Of a DNA stretch of 64,000 bases, positions 24,473-33,260 are shown piece after piece (position 1 is the stretch's first letter; every line of letters begins with the position of its first letter). A program made the translations under genes and the position numbers. The notes below the pieces were generated by a model, which worked only from the letters and a program-made list of their open reading frames with translations, had not been told where the DNA came from and searched no databases. The stretch is from JAUVHV01 sp964523875 (GTDB lineage Bacteria; Omnitrophota; Gorgyraeia; JABMRG01), in NCBI GenBank assembly GCA_964523875.1, contig CAZGAS010000002.1, positions 17,132 through 81,131 of the forward strand. The letters are read 5' to 3'.

Positions 24473-25150
24473 ATGGATAAACAATACAAGCCAAGAATAA
24501 AAAGCCCCACAAGTGGAATAGGCGGTATATTAGTAGCTCCGTCAATATTGGCCGCGGATTTTAGTGATCTTGGCAACGAGATCAGGCGTGTTGAAAAAGC
24601 AGGCGCGGACTGGATCCACGTAGATGTTATGGATGGCCATTTCGTACCAAATCTAACCATAGGGGCCCCTGTTGTTAGGTCGCTTCGAAAACATACAAAA
24701 CTTACTATAGACAGCCATCTCATGATAGAGAACCCGCAAGAGCATATTGAGGATTTTATAAAAGCTGGCAGTGATATTATCACAGTCCATGCTGAAGCCG
24801 AGTCCAAATTGAAACCGCTGATACGCAATATACAGTCTTACGGCGCAAAGGCAGGCCTCTCTATAAAACCAAAGACACCGACATCCGTGATATATAATCT
24901 GCTCGATATTGTAGATATGGTAGTTGTTATGACGGTTGAGCCTGGTTTCGGAGGACAGAGTTTTATGCAGGATATGATGCCGAAGATTCAGGATATAAGG
25001 CAACGCTATAAAGGCTATATACAGGTTGATGGAGGCGTAAATGCCCAGACAGGGCAGCAGGCAAAGGCCGCTGGAGCCAATATATTAGTTGCGGGTACAT
25101 ATCTGTTTAAGGCAACTAATATGAAAGAGGCAATCGCCAGCTTGAGATAG
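24473..25150 (+). CDS. rpe: Ribulose-phosphate 3-epimerase
   Basis: This 225-residue barrel interconverts ribulose-5-phosphate and xylulose-5-phosphate. After about 18 extra N-terminal residues it shows the standard VAPSILAADFSDLGNEI, VDVMDGHFVPNLTIG, DSHLMIENP, VMTVEPGFGGQSFM and VDGGVN words with the metal-binding His and Asp residues. RBS AGAAGG precedes the ATG by about 9 bases. An ATG-less later start near the conserved VAPSILAADF would give the more usual length. Confidence 0.95.
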   Translation: MDKQYKPRIKSPTSGIGGILVAPSILAADFSDLGNEIRRVEKAGADWIHVDVMDGHFVPNLTIGAPVVRSLRKHTKLTIDSHLMIENPQEHIEDFIKAGSDIITVHAEAESKLKPLIRNIQSYGAKAGLSIKPKTPTSVIYNLLDIVDMVVVMTVEPGFGGQSFMQDMMPKIQDIRQRYKGYIQVDGGVNAQTGQQAKAAGANILVAGTYLFKATNMKEAIASLR

Positions 25151-25174
25151 GCAGATAAAGGCAGGGAAGTGTAT

Positions 25175-26650
25175 ATGGGTATCAGATTTGGTACAGATGG
25201 ATGGAGAGCGGTCATAGCGAGGGAATTTACTTATGGTAATGTACGAAAGGTTACCCAGGCTATAGCGGATTACCTTAACGCACAACCCCGTAAAGCTCCT
25301 TCGGAACAACGGGGCAGGCGCGTAACGCACAACCCCGTAAAGCTCCTTCGGAGCAACGGGACAGGCGCAATACGATTAATAGTAGGCTATGACAGCAGGT
25401 TTATGTCTGAAGTATATGCTAAATTGGCAGCAGAGGTCTTAGCTGCTAACAACATTAGCGTATCTCTTGTTAATAAGCCAACACCTACGCCAGCTATCTC
25501 CCTTGCTATTAAGAGGAAAAAGTTTGATGGCGGTATGATTGTTACAGCTAGTCACAACCCACCTATCTTTAATGGGATAAAATTCAAGACTTATTTAGCT
25601 ACATCCGCGGATCAGGATACAACTGGAAAAATAGAAAAACTTATTGGAAAAAATAATCCGAAGATCTTAGATATAGAAAAAGCAAAAAGCGAGGGCATGG
25701 TTGATATGGTAGATGTTGCCGCGGACTATATTGCGTTTATTAGAAGTTTTGTTGATATTGACAGGATAAGGCAGGCCCGCTCTAAGGTGCTTATCGATTA
25801 TATGCATGGCGCGGGAACAGGCTATCTGGAGGCTATCCTAGGTAAAATATGGCCTGGCATCGAAAGCATTCGAGGAAATGTTGACCCGCTCTTTGGCGGC
25901 ATTAATCCTGAGCCCATACCGAAAAATCTTGAGTATGCCTCTAAATATATGAAAAAGAATAAATTTGACTTAGCTGTTGCCTTAGATGGCGATGCGGATA
26001 GAATAGGTGCCTTGCGTCCGGATGGCAGGTTTATAGCGAGCGGGCAGATTATATCCCTTATACTCTTACATTTTATTGAGAACAGGCATTTGTCAGGTGA
26101 TGTTGCCAAGACTATATCAGGAACAACCTTAATAGAGAGAATATGCAAGAGGTATAACCTTACAATGTTTGAGACTCCGGTGGGTTTTAAACATATATCA
26201 GCGCTTATGCTTAAGGAGAACATCCTGATAGGCGGTGAAGAATCCGGAGGCATAGGTTTCTGCGGATATATACCGGAAAGAGACGGGATGCTTTCCGCGC
26301 TCCTGCTTATGGAGATGCTCTCATATAGAAAAAAGAGCATACCTGTGATAATGAGAGATATGGATAGGCAGTATGGCAGATTTTACTATAGCCGTATTGA
26401 CATGAAATATCCTGTTAAGAAAGCAGGGCCTCTTATTGACAGGTTAAAACGCAATCCTCCCCGAACCATAGCAGGCAAAAAACTTCTACGGCTCAAGGCC
26501 TATGATGGTATCAAGTTTATATTAGAAGACTCAAGTTGGTTATTACTTCGTTCTTCAGGAACAGAACCCCTTATTCGTATCTACGCGGAAGCCGGTAGCG
26601 ATAAGGGTGTTAACATGCTCCTGGAAAGAGGCAGGAAGATGCTTAAATGA
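25175..26650 (+). CDS. Alpha-D-phosphohexomutase (phosphoglucomutase/phosphomannomutase type) with in-frame repeat insertion
   Basis: This protein of 491 residues from the ATG at 25175 (AGGGAAG upstream; a GTG at 25169 is the alternative) has all four phosphohexomutase domains. It has the phosphoserine loop TASHNPP, the metal loop DGDADRIG, the sugar-binding GEESGGIGF and the phosphate-binding RSSGTEPLIRIY. FGTDGWRA at the N-terminus resembles the phosphoglucomutase/GlmM branch; substrate is unresolved. Residues about 35-66, before LIVGYDSR, are encoded by two copies of a 47-bp repeat and have no counterpart in the family. The gene overlaps lepA by 4 bases. Confidence 0.9.
   Translation: MGIRFGTDGWRAVIAREFTYGNVRKVTQAIADYLNAQPRKAPSEQRGRRVTHNPVKLLRSNGTGAIRLIVGYDSRFMSEVYAKLAAEVLAANNISVSLVNKPTPTPAISLAIKRKKFDGGMIVTASHNPPIFNGIKFKTYLATSADQDTTGKIEKLIGKNNPKILDIEKAKSEGMVDMVDVAADYIAFIRSFVDIDRIRQARSKVLIDYMHGAGTGYLEAILGKIWPGIESIRGNVDPLFGGINPEPIPKNLEYASKYMKKNKFDLAVALDGDADRIGALRPDGRFIASGQIISLILLHFIENRHLSGDVAKTISGTTLIERICKRYNLTMFETPVGFKHISALMLKENILIGGEESGGIGFCGYIPERDGMLSALLLMEMLSYRKKSIPVIMRDMDRQYGRFYYSRIDMKYPVKKAGPLIDRLKRNPPRTIAGKKLLRLKAYDGIKFILEDSSWLLLRSSGTEPLIRIYAEAGSDKGVNMLLERGRKMLK
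25277..25370. repeat. Two 47-bp tandem repeat copies inside the phosphohexomutase gene
   Basis: Copies start at 25277 and 25324 (period 47) and differ at a few positions. Each carries nested inverted repeats: CCCCGT with ACGGGG (ACGGGA in the second), and in the second copy GCTCC-TTC-GGAGC. Because 47 is not a multiple of three, the two copies are read in different frames and give unrelated peptides, yet the total keeps the downstream frame open. Confidence 0.92.
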
Positions 26651-28440
26651 ATACTGAATATATAAGAAACTTTTGCATAATAGCGCATATAGACCATGGT
26701 AAATCCACACTTGCTGACAGGATGCTTCAGTTTACATGCGCGATAACAGAGCGTCAGTTCAAAAACCAGCTTCTTGACAGCATGGACTTAGAGCGAGAGC
26801 ACGGCATAACCATAAAGGCCTCTGCTGTCCGTTTAAAATATATCGCAAAGAATAAGAAAAAATATACCTTGAATCTCATCGATACCCCCGGACACGTTGA
26901 TTTTTCATATGAGGTTTCAAAGTCAATAAGGGCGTGCGAAGGCGCTATACTTCTGGTAGACGCGGCTCAGGGTGTTCAGGCACAGACCGTAGCGAACCTT
27001 TATTTGGCAAAAGAGAATAATCTTGAGATTATACCGGTCATAAACAAAGTAGACCTGCCAAACGCCAGCATAGATAAAGTCAAAGCTCAGATACGAGATA
27101 TGCTTAATATTGACGAAGAGAAGATTATACTTGCCAGCGCGAAAGAAGGTACTGGTACAGAAGAGATATTAGAGAGGATTGTTGCACAAGTTCCGCATCC
27201 TGAGGGCAACACCAGTAGTCCATTGCAGGCCCTTGTATTTGATTCTCAGTACGATTCATATAAAGGGGTTATGGTCTATGTTAAGATTGTCAATGGAACG
27301 CTAGTTCCGGGAATGAAGGTTCGGTTTATGCAGGATTCAAAGGATTTTGATCTATTGGAAATAGGTGTCTTTAATCCGGGCATGCATAAGATGTCATCTC
27401 TTGAATGTGGTATGGTAGGGTATTTTGCCGCGAATATTAGAAATCCAAAGTATGTTATAGCCGGGGATACGGTGACTGACGCGCGATTACCGGCAGCAGC
27501 CCTGCTTACTGGTTATAAGAAGGTAAGGCCTCTTGTGTTTTGCGGGGTATATCCTATTAATACCAAAGATTTTGAGAGCTTAAGAGACGCTATAGTAAAG
27601 TTGCAGCTTTCAGACAGTTCTTTCAGCTCAGAGCAGGAGAGTTCTACATCCATGGGCTATGGTTTTAGGTGCGGTTTTTTAGGCCTTTTACATATGCAGA
27701 TTATACAGGAGAGGCTTGAGCGAGAATATGACTTAAATCTTGTCCTTACAACCCCCGGGGTTATCTATAGGGTAAAAAAGACAGATGGTGAGATACTCGA
27801 GATAGAAAACCCGACTAAACTTCCCAGTCCTCATATAATAGAGGAGATCGCGGAGCCATTTGTTGAAGCAAAGATGATAATACCGGTGGAATCTCTTGGC
27901 AATATTATGGAGCTGTCAAAGCAGCGAAGAGGTATTTACATAAGCACTGAATATTTAAGCCCTGAGAGAGCTAATATTACGTATTTTTTTCCTCTCTCCG
28001 AGATTATAACTGATTTTTACGATAAGCTTAAGTCTCTGACACAGGGGTATGGTTCCCTTGATTACGAATTTATAGATTACCAGGCTAATGACCTTGTAAG
28101 GCTGGATATATTGCTCAATAATGAACTCTGTGATGCCCTATCGTCTATTATTTTTAAGGAGAAAGCTCAGGCAAAGGGAAGGGCTGTGGCACAAAAGCTC
28201 AAAGAGCTTATCCCAAAACAGCTATTCCAGATAGCGATTCAAGCGGCAGTAGGCAATCAGGTAATAGCCAGAGAGACGGTCCCGGCCTTAAAGAAGAATG
28301 TTACCGGAAAATGCTATGGCGGTGATATAACAAGAAAGAGAAAGCTTTGGGCTAAGCAGAAAGAAGGTAAAAAGAGATTAAAACAGTTTGGCAGAGTTCA
28401 GGTACCGCAGGAAGCGTTCTTATCTGTAATGAAAATATGA
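26647..28440 (+). CDS. lepA: Elongation factor 4 (LepA), ribosome back-translocase GTPase
   Basis: This 597-residue translational GTPase has G1 AHIDHGKST at residues 13-21, the switch region EREHGITIKA, G3 DTPGHVDF and G4 NKVDLP. The LepA-specific C-terminus contains KRKLWAKQKEGKKRLK, which contacts the peptidyl-transferase side of the ribosome. EF4 acts on stalled or mistranslocated ribosomes. Pairing with the signal peptidase gene immediately downstream is a widespread lepA-lepB arrangement. Confidence 0.98.
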   Translation: MNTEYIRNFCIIAHIDHGKSTLADRMLQFTCAITERQFKNQLLDSMDLEREHGITIKASAVRLKYIAKNKKKYTLNLIDTPGHVDFSYEVSKSIRACEGAILLVDAAQGVQAQTVANLYLAKENNLEIIPVINKVDLPNASIDKVKAQIRDMLNIDEEKIILASAKEGTGTEEILERIVAQVPHPEGNTSSPLQALVFDSQYDSYKGVMVYVKIVNGTLVPGMKVRFMQDSKDFDLLEIGVFNPGMHKMSSLECGMVGYFAANIRNPKYVIAGDTVTDARLPAAALLTGYKKVRPLVFCGVYPINTKDFESLRDAIVKLQLSDSSFSSEQESSTSMGYGFRCGFLGLLHMQIIQERLEREYDLNLVLTTPGVIYRVKKTDGEILEIENPTKLPSPHIIEEIAEPFVEAKMIIPVESLGNIMELSKQRRGIYISTEYLSPERANITYFFPLSEIITDFYDKLKSLTQGYGSLDYEFIDYQANDLVRLDILLNNELCDALSSIIFKEKAQAKGRAVAQKLKELIPKQLFQIAIQAAVGNQVIARETVPALKKNVTGKCYGGDITRKRKLWAKQKEGKKRLKQFGRVQVPQEAFLSVMKI

Positions 28441-28462
28441 TCCTAAAAAGGAGGATACGCAT

Positions 28463-29032
28463 TTGGATATTAAATTTTACTTAAGAAACATATTTAAGTC
28501 GATATTTAACCGTGAAAACGTAGAGGTTGTTGTAACGGCGGTTATATTAGCGCTTATTATCAGGACATTTGTTGTTCAGGCTTTTAAGATACCTACAGGG
28601 TCAATGAGGCCAACGCTTATTGAAGGAGACAGAATATTGGTAAATAAGTTTATTTATAGATTTAAGGCGCCTCTCCGTGGAGATATAATAGTATTTAAGT
28701 ATCCGGAAGACACAAAAAAAGATTTTATAAAAAGGCTTATCGCGATTGGAGGCGAAACAGTCCGTATTATAGATGGCAATATATGGGTTGATGGCGTACT
28801 GATAGAAGAGCAGAAAAAGATACGCCAAACCTATTACTATAATAAGCCCGGTACGCCTTATGGTGAGGAAGATATGACGATTAAGGTGCCGGATGATAAC
28901 TTTTTTGTGCTTGGTGATAATAGCGCTTCTTCACGGGATAGCAGGTATTGGGGGTTTGTCCCAAAGAAGTATCTTGTAGGAAAGGCGTTTTTGCTGTACT
29001 GGCCATTAACAAGAATAAGGATACTGGAATGA
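28463..29032 (+). CDS. lepB: Signal peptidase I
   Basis: This 189-residue membrane-anchored protease has one N-terminal hydrophobic segment (residues 20-38), the catalytic Ser47 in PTGSMRPTL and Lys90 in IKRLIAIGGE. It also has the box E motif GDNSASSRDSRYWGFV near residue 150. It removes signal peptides from exported proteins, which here would include the CsgG-like protein and the giant protein. The start is TTG at 28463 with AGGAGG at 28449-28454. It is probably coupled to lepA. Confidence 0.95.
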   Translation: MDIKFYLRNIFKSIFNRENVEVVVTAVILALIIRTFVVQAFKIPTGSMRPTLIEGDRILVNKFIYRFKAPLRGDIIVFKYPEDTKKDFIKRLIAIGGETVRIIDGNIWVDGVLIEEQKKIRQTYYYNKPGTPYGEEDMTIKVPDDNFFVLGDNSASSRDSRYWGFVPKKYLVGKAFLLYWPLTRIRILE

Positions 29033-29056
29033 AAACTAGGGACTAGTTTTCATTCC
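29026..29056. terminator. Terminator-like 14-bp perfect hairpin after lepB
   Basis: The arms 29026-29039 and 29043-29056 are perfect reverse complements with a 3-base loop, and the sequence continues TAGTTTTAT. The lepB stop codon lies in the left arm. The stem is AT-rich and the T tract is short, so termination is plausible but not certain. The near-symmetry could also serve a bidirectional or protein-binding role. Confidence 0.55.
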
Positions 29057-29087
29057 TAGTTTTATATTACGAAAGGAGAGTAATGCC

Positions 29088-29915
29088 ATGAAGAAGATAG
29101 CCTGGTTTTTTACGCTGCTATTTACAGGGATATGTTTTTTTGCAAGTCCAGCGCTCGCTTATAAGCCGCGTGTAACAGTATATGGATTTGAGACAAAGGC
29201 ATCAAGTGGGTTCTGGCATGATGCTAAGTGGGATGTTGGTACTGGTATGGGTGAGATGCTTTCTGACGCGCTTGTGAATACGGGTAAGTTTGATGTCGTG
29301 GAAAGAATGAATTTAAGTGATATTACAACGGAGCAGGATCTTGTTACAGGAGGCAGAGTATCAACCGCGACAGGCGCGAAGACGGGTGGCATGAAAGGCG
29401 CTGAATATATTGTGCGTGGAACGATTACGGAATTTACGTATAAAGAATCAGGAGGCGGGTTAGGCCTTACGATTAAAGGTTTTAACCTGGGTGGCCAGAC
29501 ATCAGAGGCCCATATTGGTGGGATTATAAGGATATATGACGCTACTACCGGCGAGATATATGGTTCAAAAAGATTTGAAAAAAAAGTCCCTGCTTCGGGT
29601 CTTACAGTAGGTTATTACAATAAAGGCATAGGAGGCACAATAGGTGGTTTTAAAAAGACACCTCTAGGTAAGGCTGCACATTTTGCTATCGCGGATATGG
29701 TTGATTATATATCCGAGAAGATACCAGCAGAGCCCAAGGCCGCGGATGTTATTGATCAGAGATGCCCGCAATGTGGAACAGAGATTACTCCTGGTATGCA
29801 ATTTTGCCCAAATTGCGGCCTACAGATCAAAGATGTTAAATGCCCTGAATGCGGTAAGGACCTGCCTGCCGGAACAAATTTTTGCCCGTTTTGCGGAGCA
29901 AAGGTCAGCAAATAA
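29088..29915 (+). CDS. Exported CsgG-like protein with C-terminal double zinc ribbon
   Basis: This 275-residue protein has a clear signal peptide (residues 1-24, ending ALA before Tyr25). A CsgG/curli-assembly-like domain follows, with VTVYGFETK, a GTGMGEMLSDALVNTGKFDVVER segment, GAEYIVRGTITEF and IGGIIRIYDATTGEIYGSKR. The C-terminal 50 residues hold four CPxCG knuckles (RCPQCG, FCPNCG, KCPECG, FCPFCG), two zinc-ribbon modules as in double-zinc-ribbon proteins. CsgG-like lipoproteins or periplasmic proteins act in outer-membrane secretion or sensing. Zinc ribbons on an exported protein are unusual. No lipobox Cys follows the signal peptide. Function is unassigned. Confidence 0.8.
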   Translation: MKKIAWFFTLLFTGICFFASPALAYKPRVTVYGFETKASSGFWHDAKWDVGTGMGEMLSDALVNTGKFDVVERMNLSDITTEQDLVTGGRVSTATGAKTGGMKGAEYIVRGTITEFTYKESGGGLGLTIKGFNLGGQTSEAHIGGIIRIYDATTGEIYGSKRFEKKVPASGLTVGYYNKGIGGTIGGFKKTPLGKAAHFAIADMVDYISEKIPAEPKAADVIDQRCPQCGTEITPGMQFCPNCGLQIKDVKCPECGKDLPAGTNFCPFCGAKVSK

Positions 29916-29976
29916 CATAAATAATTTAGGGCTATTGCGTAAACCGGAAACCGTGAACAACCAAAAATCGAAAAAC

Positions 29977-30528
29977 ATGGGCCTGGCAAATAAAATAACT
30001 ATAGCAAGAATACTCTTAGTGCCATTTCTCTTGACTTCACTCTTTTATTACAAGGCAGAGTATGATTTTTTGAGGTTTGTAGCATTGGGGATATTCTTTG
30101 TCTGCGTGCTTACAGACGCTATCGATGGTTATGTGGCAAGGAGGTTCTTCCAGAAGACAGAGCTTGGTAAGATTCTTGACCCACTAGCTGATAAGCTTTT
30201 GATATTGACTGCGTTTTTGTGCCTTTCAATGTTAGGACATATACCCGCTGCTTCCAGGATACCACCATGGCTTACAATTATTGTTTTCAGCAGAGACGCT
30301 ATTATATTGTTAGGATCGGGGATTATCCTTATTCTTTTTAAGGATATTGATATAAAACCTTCCGCGACAGGCAAGGTTACTACTTTTTTTCAGATGGCGA
30401 CAGTCATTGTATCACTACTACAAAGTCCGTATAGACATATATTCTGGTGGGTCAGCGCAGTCTTGACAATCGCATCATGCCTTGATTATGTCTGGCGTGG
30501 CAGTAAGGTTTTAAATGAGTCACATTGA
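29977..30528 (+). CDS. pgsA: CDP-alcohol phosphatidyltransferase, second PgsA-like copy
   Basis: This 183-residue multi-pass membrane protein carries the complete CDP-alcohol transferase signature at residues 50-72 (DGYVARR, then GKILDPLAD), including the Arg that the copy at 263 lacks. The start ATG at 29977 gives the usual LANKITIARILLVPF beginning; the open frame extends further upstream but that part overlaps the previous gene's zinc-ribbon region. It is probably phosphatidylglycerophosphate synthase; one of the two paralogues may use another alcohol. It overlaps der by 14 bases. Confidence 0.85.
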   Translation: MGLANKITIARILLVPFLLTSLFYYKAEYDFLRFVALGIFFVCVLTDAIDGYVARRFFQKTELGKILDPLADKLLILTAFLCLSMLGHIPAASRIPPWLTIIVFSRDAIILLGSGIILILFKDIDIKPSATGKVTTFFQMATVIVSLLQSPYRHIFWWVSAVLTIASCLDYVWRGSKVLNESH

Positions 30529-31885
30529 GCACACAAGAAACCTTCCAAAGATAGCTATAATCGGCAGGCCTAACGTGGGCAAGTCTTCTCTATTCAACCG
30601 TATGCTTAAACAGAGAAAAGCTATAGTTGAATCTGTTGCCGGTGTTACGCGGGACCGCCTTTACGCTCCTGTTAATCTAAATAAACAGGAATTTCTAATT
30701 ATAGATACCGGGGGCATTACATCAAAGTCAGCTGAGCCCATTGAAAAGCTTGTATATAAACAGAGCAGGGAAGCGATAGAGGAGGCCGATGCTGTAATTT
30801 TCGTCGCTGATATAAAGGCAGGCCTTACATACCAGGACCAGCATATAGCCGATATACTAAAAAGATTAAACGCGAAGACCTTCCTTGTTGTTAACAAGGT
30901 TGACGATAAGAAATTTAGTAATGATGCTTTTGATTTTTACCGGCTCGGGCTAGGTATGCCTTATGCAATATCTGTTTTACATCGTGCTGGCCTGAATAAG
31001 CTCTATAGCGATATCTCAGCGTATATCATAGAATATAATAAGAATTCTAAGAGCCGCCCTATAGCCAGTAAAAAGAACCAGTCAGAAGAGATAAAAATCG
31101 CGGTAATTGGTAAACCCAATGTTGGTAAATCATCGTTTATCAACTGTATCCTTGATAAAGAGAGGCTGTTGGTTGATGATCGTCCAGGTACAACCAGAGA
31201 TTCTGTTGACATAACCTTAAAAAGAGGTAAACAGATACTTGTTATATCTGATACAGCGGGAATGCGCCATAAGAAAAAAATTAAGGATGTTGTTGAGATA
31301 TTTAGCCTCTCCAGGACAAAAGAAGCTATTAAGCATTCTGACACGGCCCTGATAATGATAGACGCGGATAAAGGCCTTTGCCGGGAGGATATTGCTGTTT
31401 TGGAATACGCTATAAGAGAAGGCAGGGGCTGCACGCTTCTTGTCAATAAATGGGATATTATCAATGATGCTGACACGCAGTCATATAAACAAGGCTTGGT
31501 TTTTAAATATAGGCCAATTGAATGGATGCAGGTACTTTTTACCTCCTGTAAAAATAAACGTAATATTATTAAAGCGTTAGATGCTGCCTGTGAGCTGAAA
31601 AAAAAGTCGCAGGTTCTTATAACCACTCCCCGTGTAAATAAATTTTTCGAAGGAATACAAAAAGCCACTCCCCATGTTTCGCAAAAAAGCGCGAGGCCAA
31701 AGATATTTTATGCTACCCAGACACATACAGCGCCGCCAGAGTTTACATTATTCTGTACAAACCCTAAGCTTATAAAGAGAGAATATATAAGATTTATTGA
31801 ACGCCAGCTAAGGAAAGAGTTTGGCTTTGAGGGCATTCCTGTCAGTTTTCGGCTGCGCCCGAGGAATACAGAGAAGAAGCGATAG
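30515..31885 (+). CDS. der: Ribosome biogenesis GTPase Der (EngA)
   Basis: This 456-residue protein has the tandem GTPase architecture unique to Der: first P-loop GRPNVGKS at about residues 16-23 with DTGGIT, second P-loop GKPNVGKS at about 199-206 with DTAGMRHKKK. A C-terminal KH-like domain ends in GFEGIPVSFRLRPR. It is needed for 50S subunit assembly. The G4 motifs are NKVD and NKWD. The ATG lies inside the end of the preceding pgsA gene. Confidence 0.98.
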   Translation: MSHIEHTRNLPKIAIIGRPNVGKSSLFNRMLKQRKAIVESVAGVTRDRLYAPVNLNKQEFLIIDTGGITSKSAEPIEKLVYKQSREAIEEADAVIFVADIKAGLTYQDQHIADILKRLNAKTFLVVNKVDDKKFSNDAFDFYRLGLGMPYAISVLHRAGLNKLYSDISAYIIEYNKNSKSRPIASKKNQSEEIKIAVIGKPNVGKSSFINCILDKERLLVDDRPGTTRDSVDITLKRGKQILVISDTAGMRHKKKIKDVVEIFSLSRTKEAIKHSDTALIMIDADKGLCREDIAVLEYAIREGRGCTLLVNKWDIINDADTQSYKQGLVFKYRPIEWMQVLFTSCKNKRNIIKALDAACELKKKSQVLITTPRVNKFFEGIQKATPHVSQKSARPKIFYATQTHTAPPEFTLFCTNPKLIKREYIRFIERQLRKEFGFEGIPVSFRLRPRNTEKKR

Positions 31886-31916
31886 ATATGTTAAACAGAG
31901 TAACCGGAGGTAGAAG

Positions 31917-32540
31917 ATGCCAAGTATGATTTTTGGTATAATTGTATCGTATCTTATTGGTGCAATACCTTTTAGCTACATACTAGGAAAACTATGTAAG
32001 GGGATAGATATAAGAGAATATGGCAGTGGTAATGTTGGTGCGACCAATCTTATCAGGAACGCGGGTAAACTGCCGGGGATTACCGCGTTTTTGCTGGATG
32101 TATCAAAAGGTTTAGTAGCAGTAGTGGTTGTAGCGGGTATCTTTTACAGGCCAGTCCCCTTGCTCAGCTTACCATTATTTAAAATTATTCTTGGCCTTGC
32201 TGCTGTGTCCGGACATATCTGGACACTCTTTCTTAAGTTTAGGGGTGGCAAAGGAGTGGCTACCGTGATAGGCGTTTTTCTGGGGCTTGTACCATTGGCA
32301 ATGATATTTTCTCTATGTGTATGGGGTCTATTCGCTATTGTCTTTAGATATGTATCGCTTAGCTCCATCATGATGGCGATAAGCCTTCCCGTGGTAATAT
32401 TTATTTTGCATGAACCTAATGAGTACATCTTACTTGCGTCTCTACTGAGCGCATTTATTATTTATACGCACCGCACGAATATCTCCCGCCTTTTTAATGG
32501 TACAGAGTATAAGATAGGGCAACGGTTGGGCAGAGATTAG
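31917..32540 (+). CDS. plsY: Acyl-phosphate:glycerol-3-phosphate acyltransferase
   Basis: This 207-residue multi-spanning membrane enzyme acylates position 1 of glycerol-3-phosphate using acyl phosphate. Signatures are SYLIGAIPFSYILGK at the N-terminus, REYGSGNVGATNLIRNAGK at residues 33-51, FRGGKGVATVIGVFLG near 115, and THRTNISRLFNGTE at the end. It often precedes gpsA, which makes its substrate. Here gpsA lies 2.3 kb downstream beyond the sigma/anti-sigma pair. RBS GGAGG precedes the ATG. Confidence 0.95.
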   Translation: MPSMIFGIIVSYLIGAIPFSYILGKLCKGIDIREYGSGNVGATNLIRNAGKLPGITAFLLDVSKGLVAVVVVAGIFYRPVPLLSLPLFKIILGLAAVSGHIWTLFLKFRGGKGVATVIGVFLGLVPLAMIFSLCVWGLFAIVFRYVSLSSIMMAISLPVVIFILHEPNEYILLASLLSAFIIYTHRTNISRLFNGTEYKIGQRLGRD

Positions 32541-32676
32541 AGCATTAAGAATTAAGTATTAAAAAGAACGAAGAGCTCGCTAAGGACTTATTGTTAGAAA
32601 CTTAATGCTTCATGCCTAATAATTTTATTTTATATGGAAAAACCGGGAATATCTTTATTTCTTAAGGGTTGTATAT

Positions 32677-33255
32677 ATGGAAGTTGAGAATATTGTAATA
32701 CGTGCTCAGGAAGGCGATAGAGAGGCCTTTGATGAGTTGTATAGCGAATACAAGAGGCCCATATTAAATTATTTGTACAGGTTCATTGGCAACCGTCATT
32801 GTGCAGAGGAGCTTACGCAGGAGACATTTATCAGGGCGTATATCAATCTACATAGGTATGAGCCCAGGGCAAAGTTTTCATCATGGCTCTATAAGATAGC
32901 AGGTAACCTGGCAAGAAATTTTTTACGACACGCCTCTTACGATAAAAGAGTCAGGCCTGTTAAGGTGGATCCTTATGCCACCGGAGAGTTTTTACTTACT
33001 GAAAATATTGGGACCCGGGAGAGAGGCCCTGCTGAACGCGCGCAGGCAAAAGAGACAAAAGCACTTATTCAGCAGGCGATAGATCACTTGCCAGCTCATT
33101 TAAAAGAAGCAGTTATCTTGTGTGACATACAAGAACTATCATACGAAGCTGCCGCAAAGATAATGAAATGCAGGCCCATGACAGTTGGCTCGCGCCTATG
33201 GCGCGGAAGAAAAAAGCTAGCGGAGCTACTGAATTATATTAAAAATGGGGAATAA
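32677..33255 (+). CDS. ECF-type RNA polymerase sigma factor
   Basis: This 192-residue sigma-70 family protein has only regions 2 and 4. Region 2, about residues 10-85, contains REAFDELYSEYKRPILNYL, ELTQETFIRAY and FSSWLYKIAGN. Region 4, about residues 128-185, has HLPAHLKEAVILCDIQELSY and the helix-turn-helix AAKIMKCRPMTVGSRLWRGR. It resembles RpoE-like sigma factors. Six bases downstream begins a zinc-finger/FecR membrane protein that is its probable regulator. The upstream 136 bases contain a 9-bp inverted repeat (AGCATTAAG/CTTAATGCT) and AT-rich sequence; no certain promoter is visible. Confidence 0.92.
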   Translation: MEVENIVIRAQEGDREAFDELYSEYKRPILNYLYRFIGNRHCAEELTQETFIRAYINLHRYEPRAKFSSWLYKIAGNLARNFLRHASYDKRVRPVKVDPYATGEFLLTENIGTRERGPAERAQAKETKALIQQAIDHLPAHLKEAVILCDIQELSYEAAAKIMKCRPMTVGSRLWRGRKKLAELLNYIKNGE

Positions 33256-33260
33256 CTAAG

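Noticed and set aside
29683..29976. Upstream extension of the second pgsA
   Set aside because: It overlaps the CsgG-like gene in another frame and lacks similarity; the ATG at 29977 gives the normal family N-terminus.
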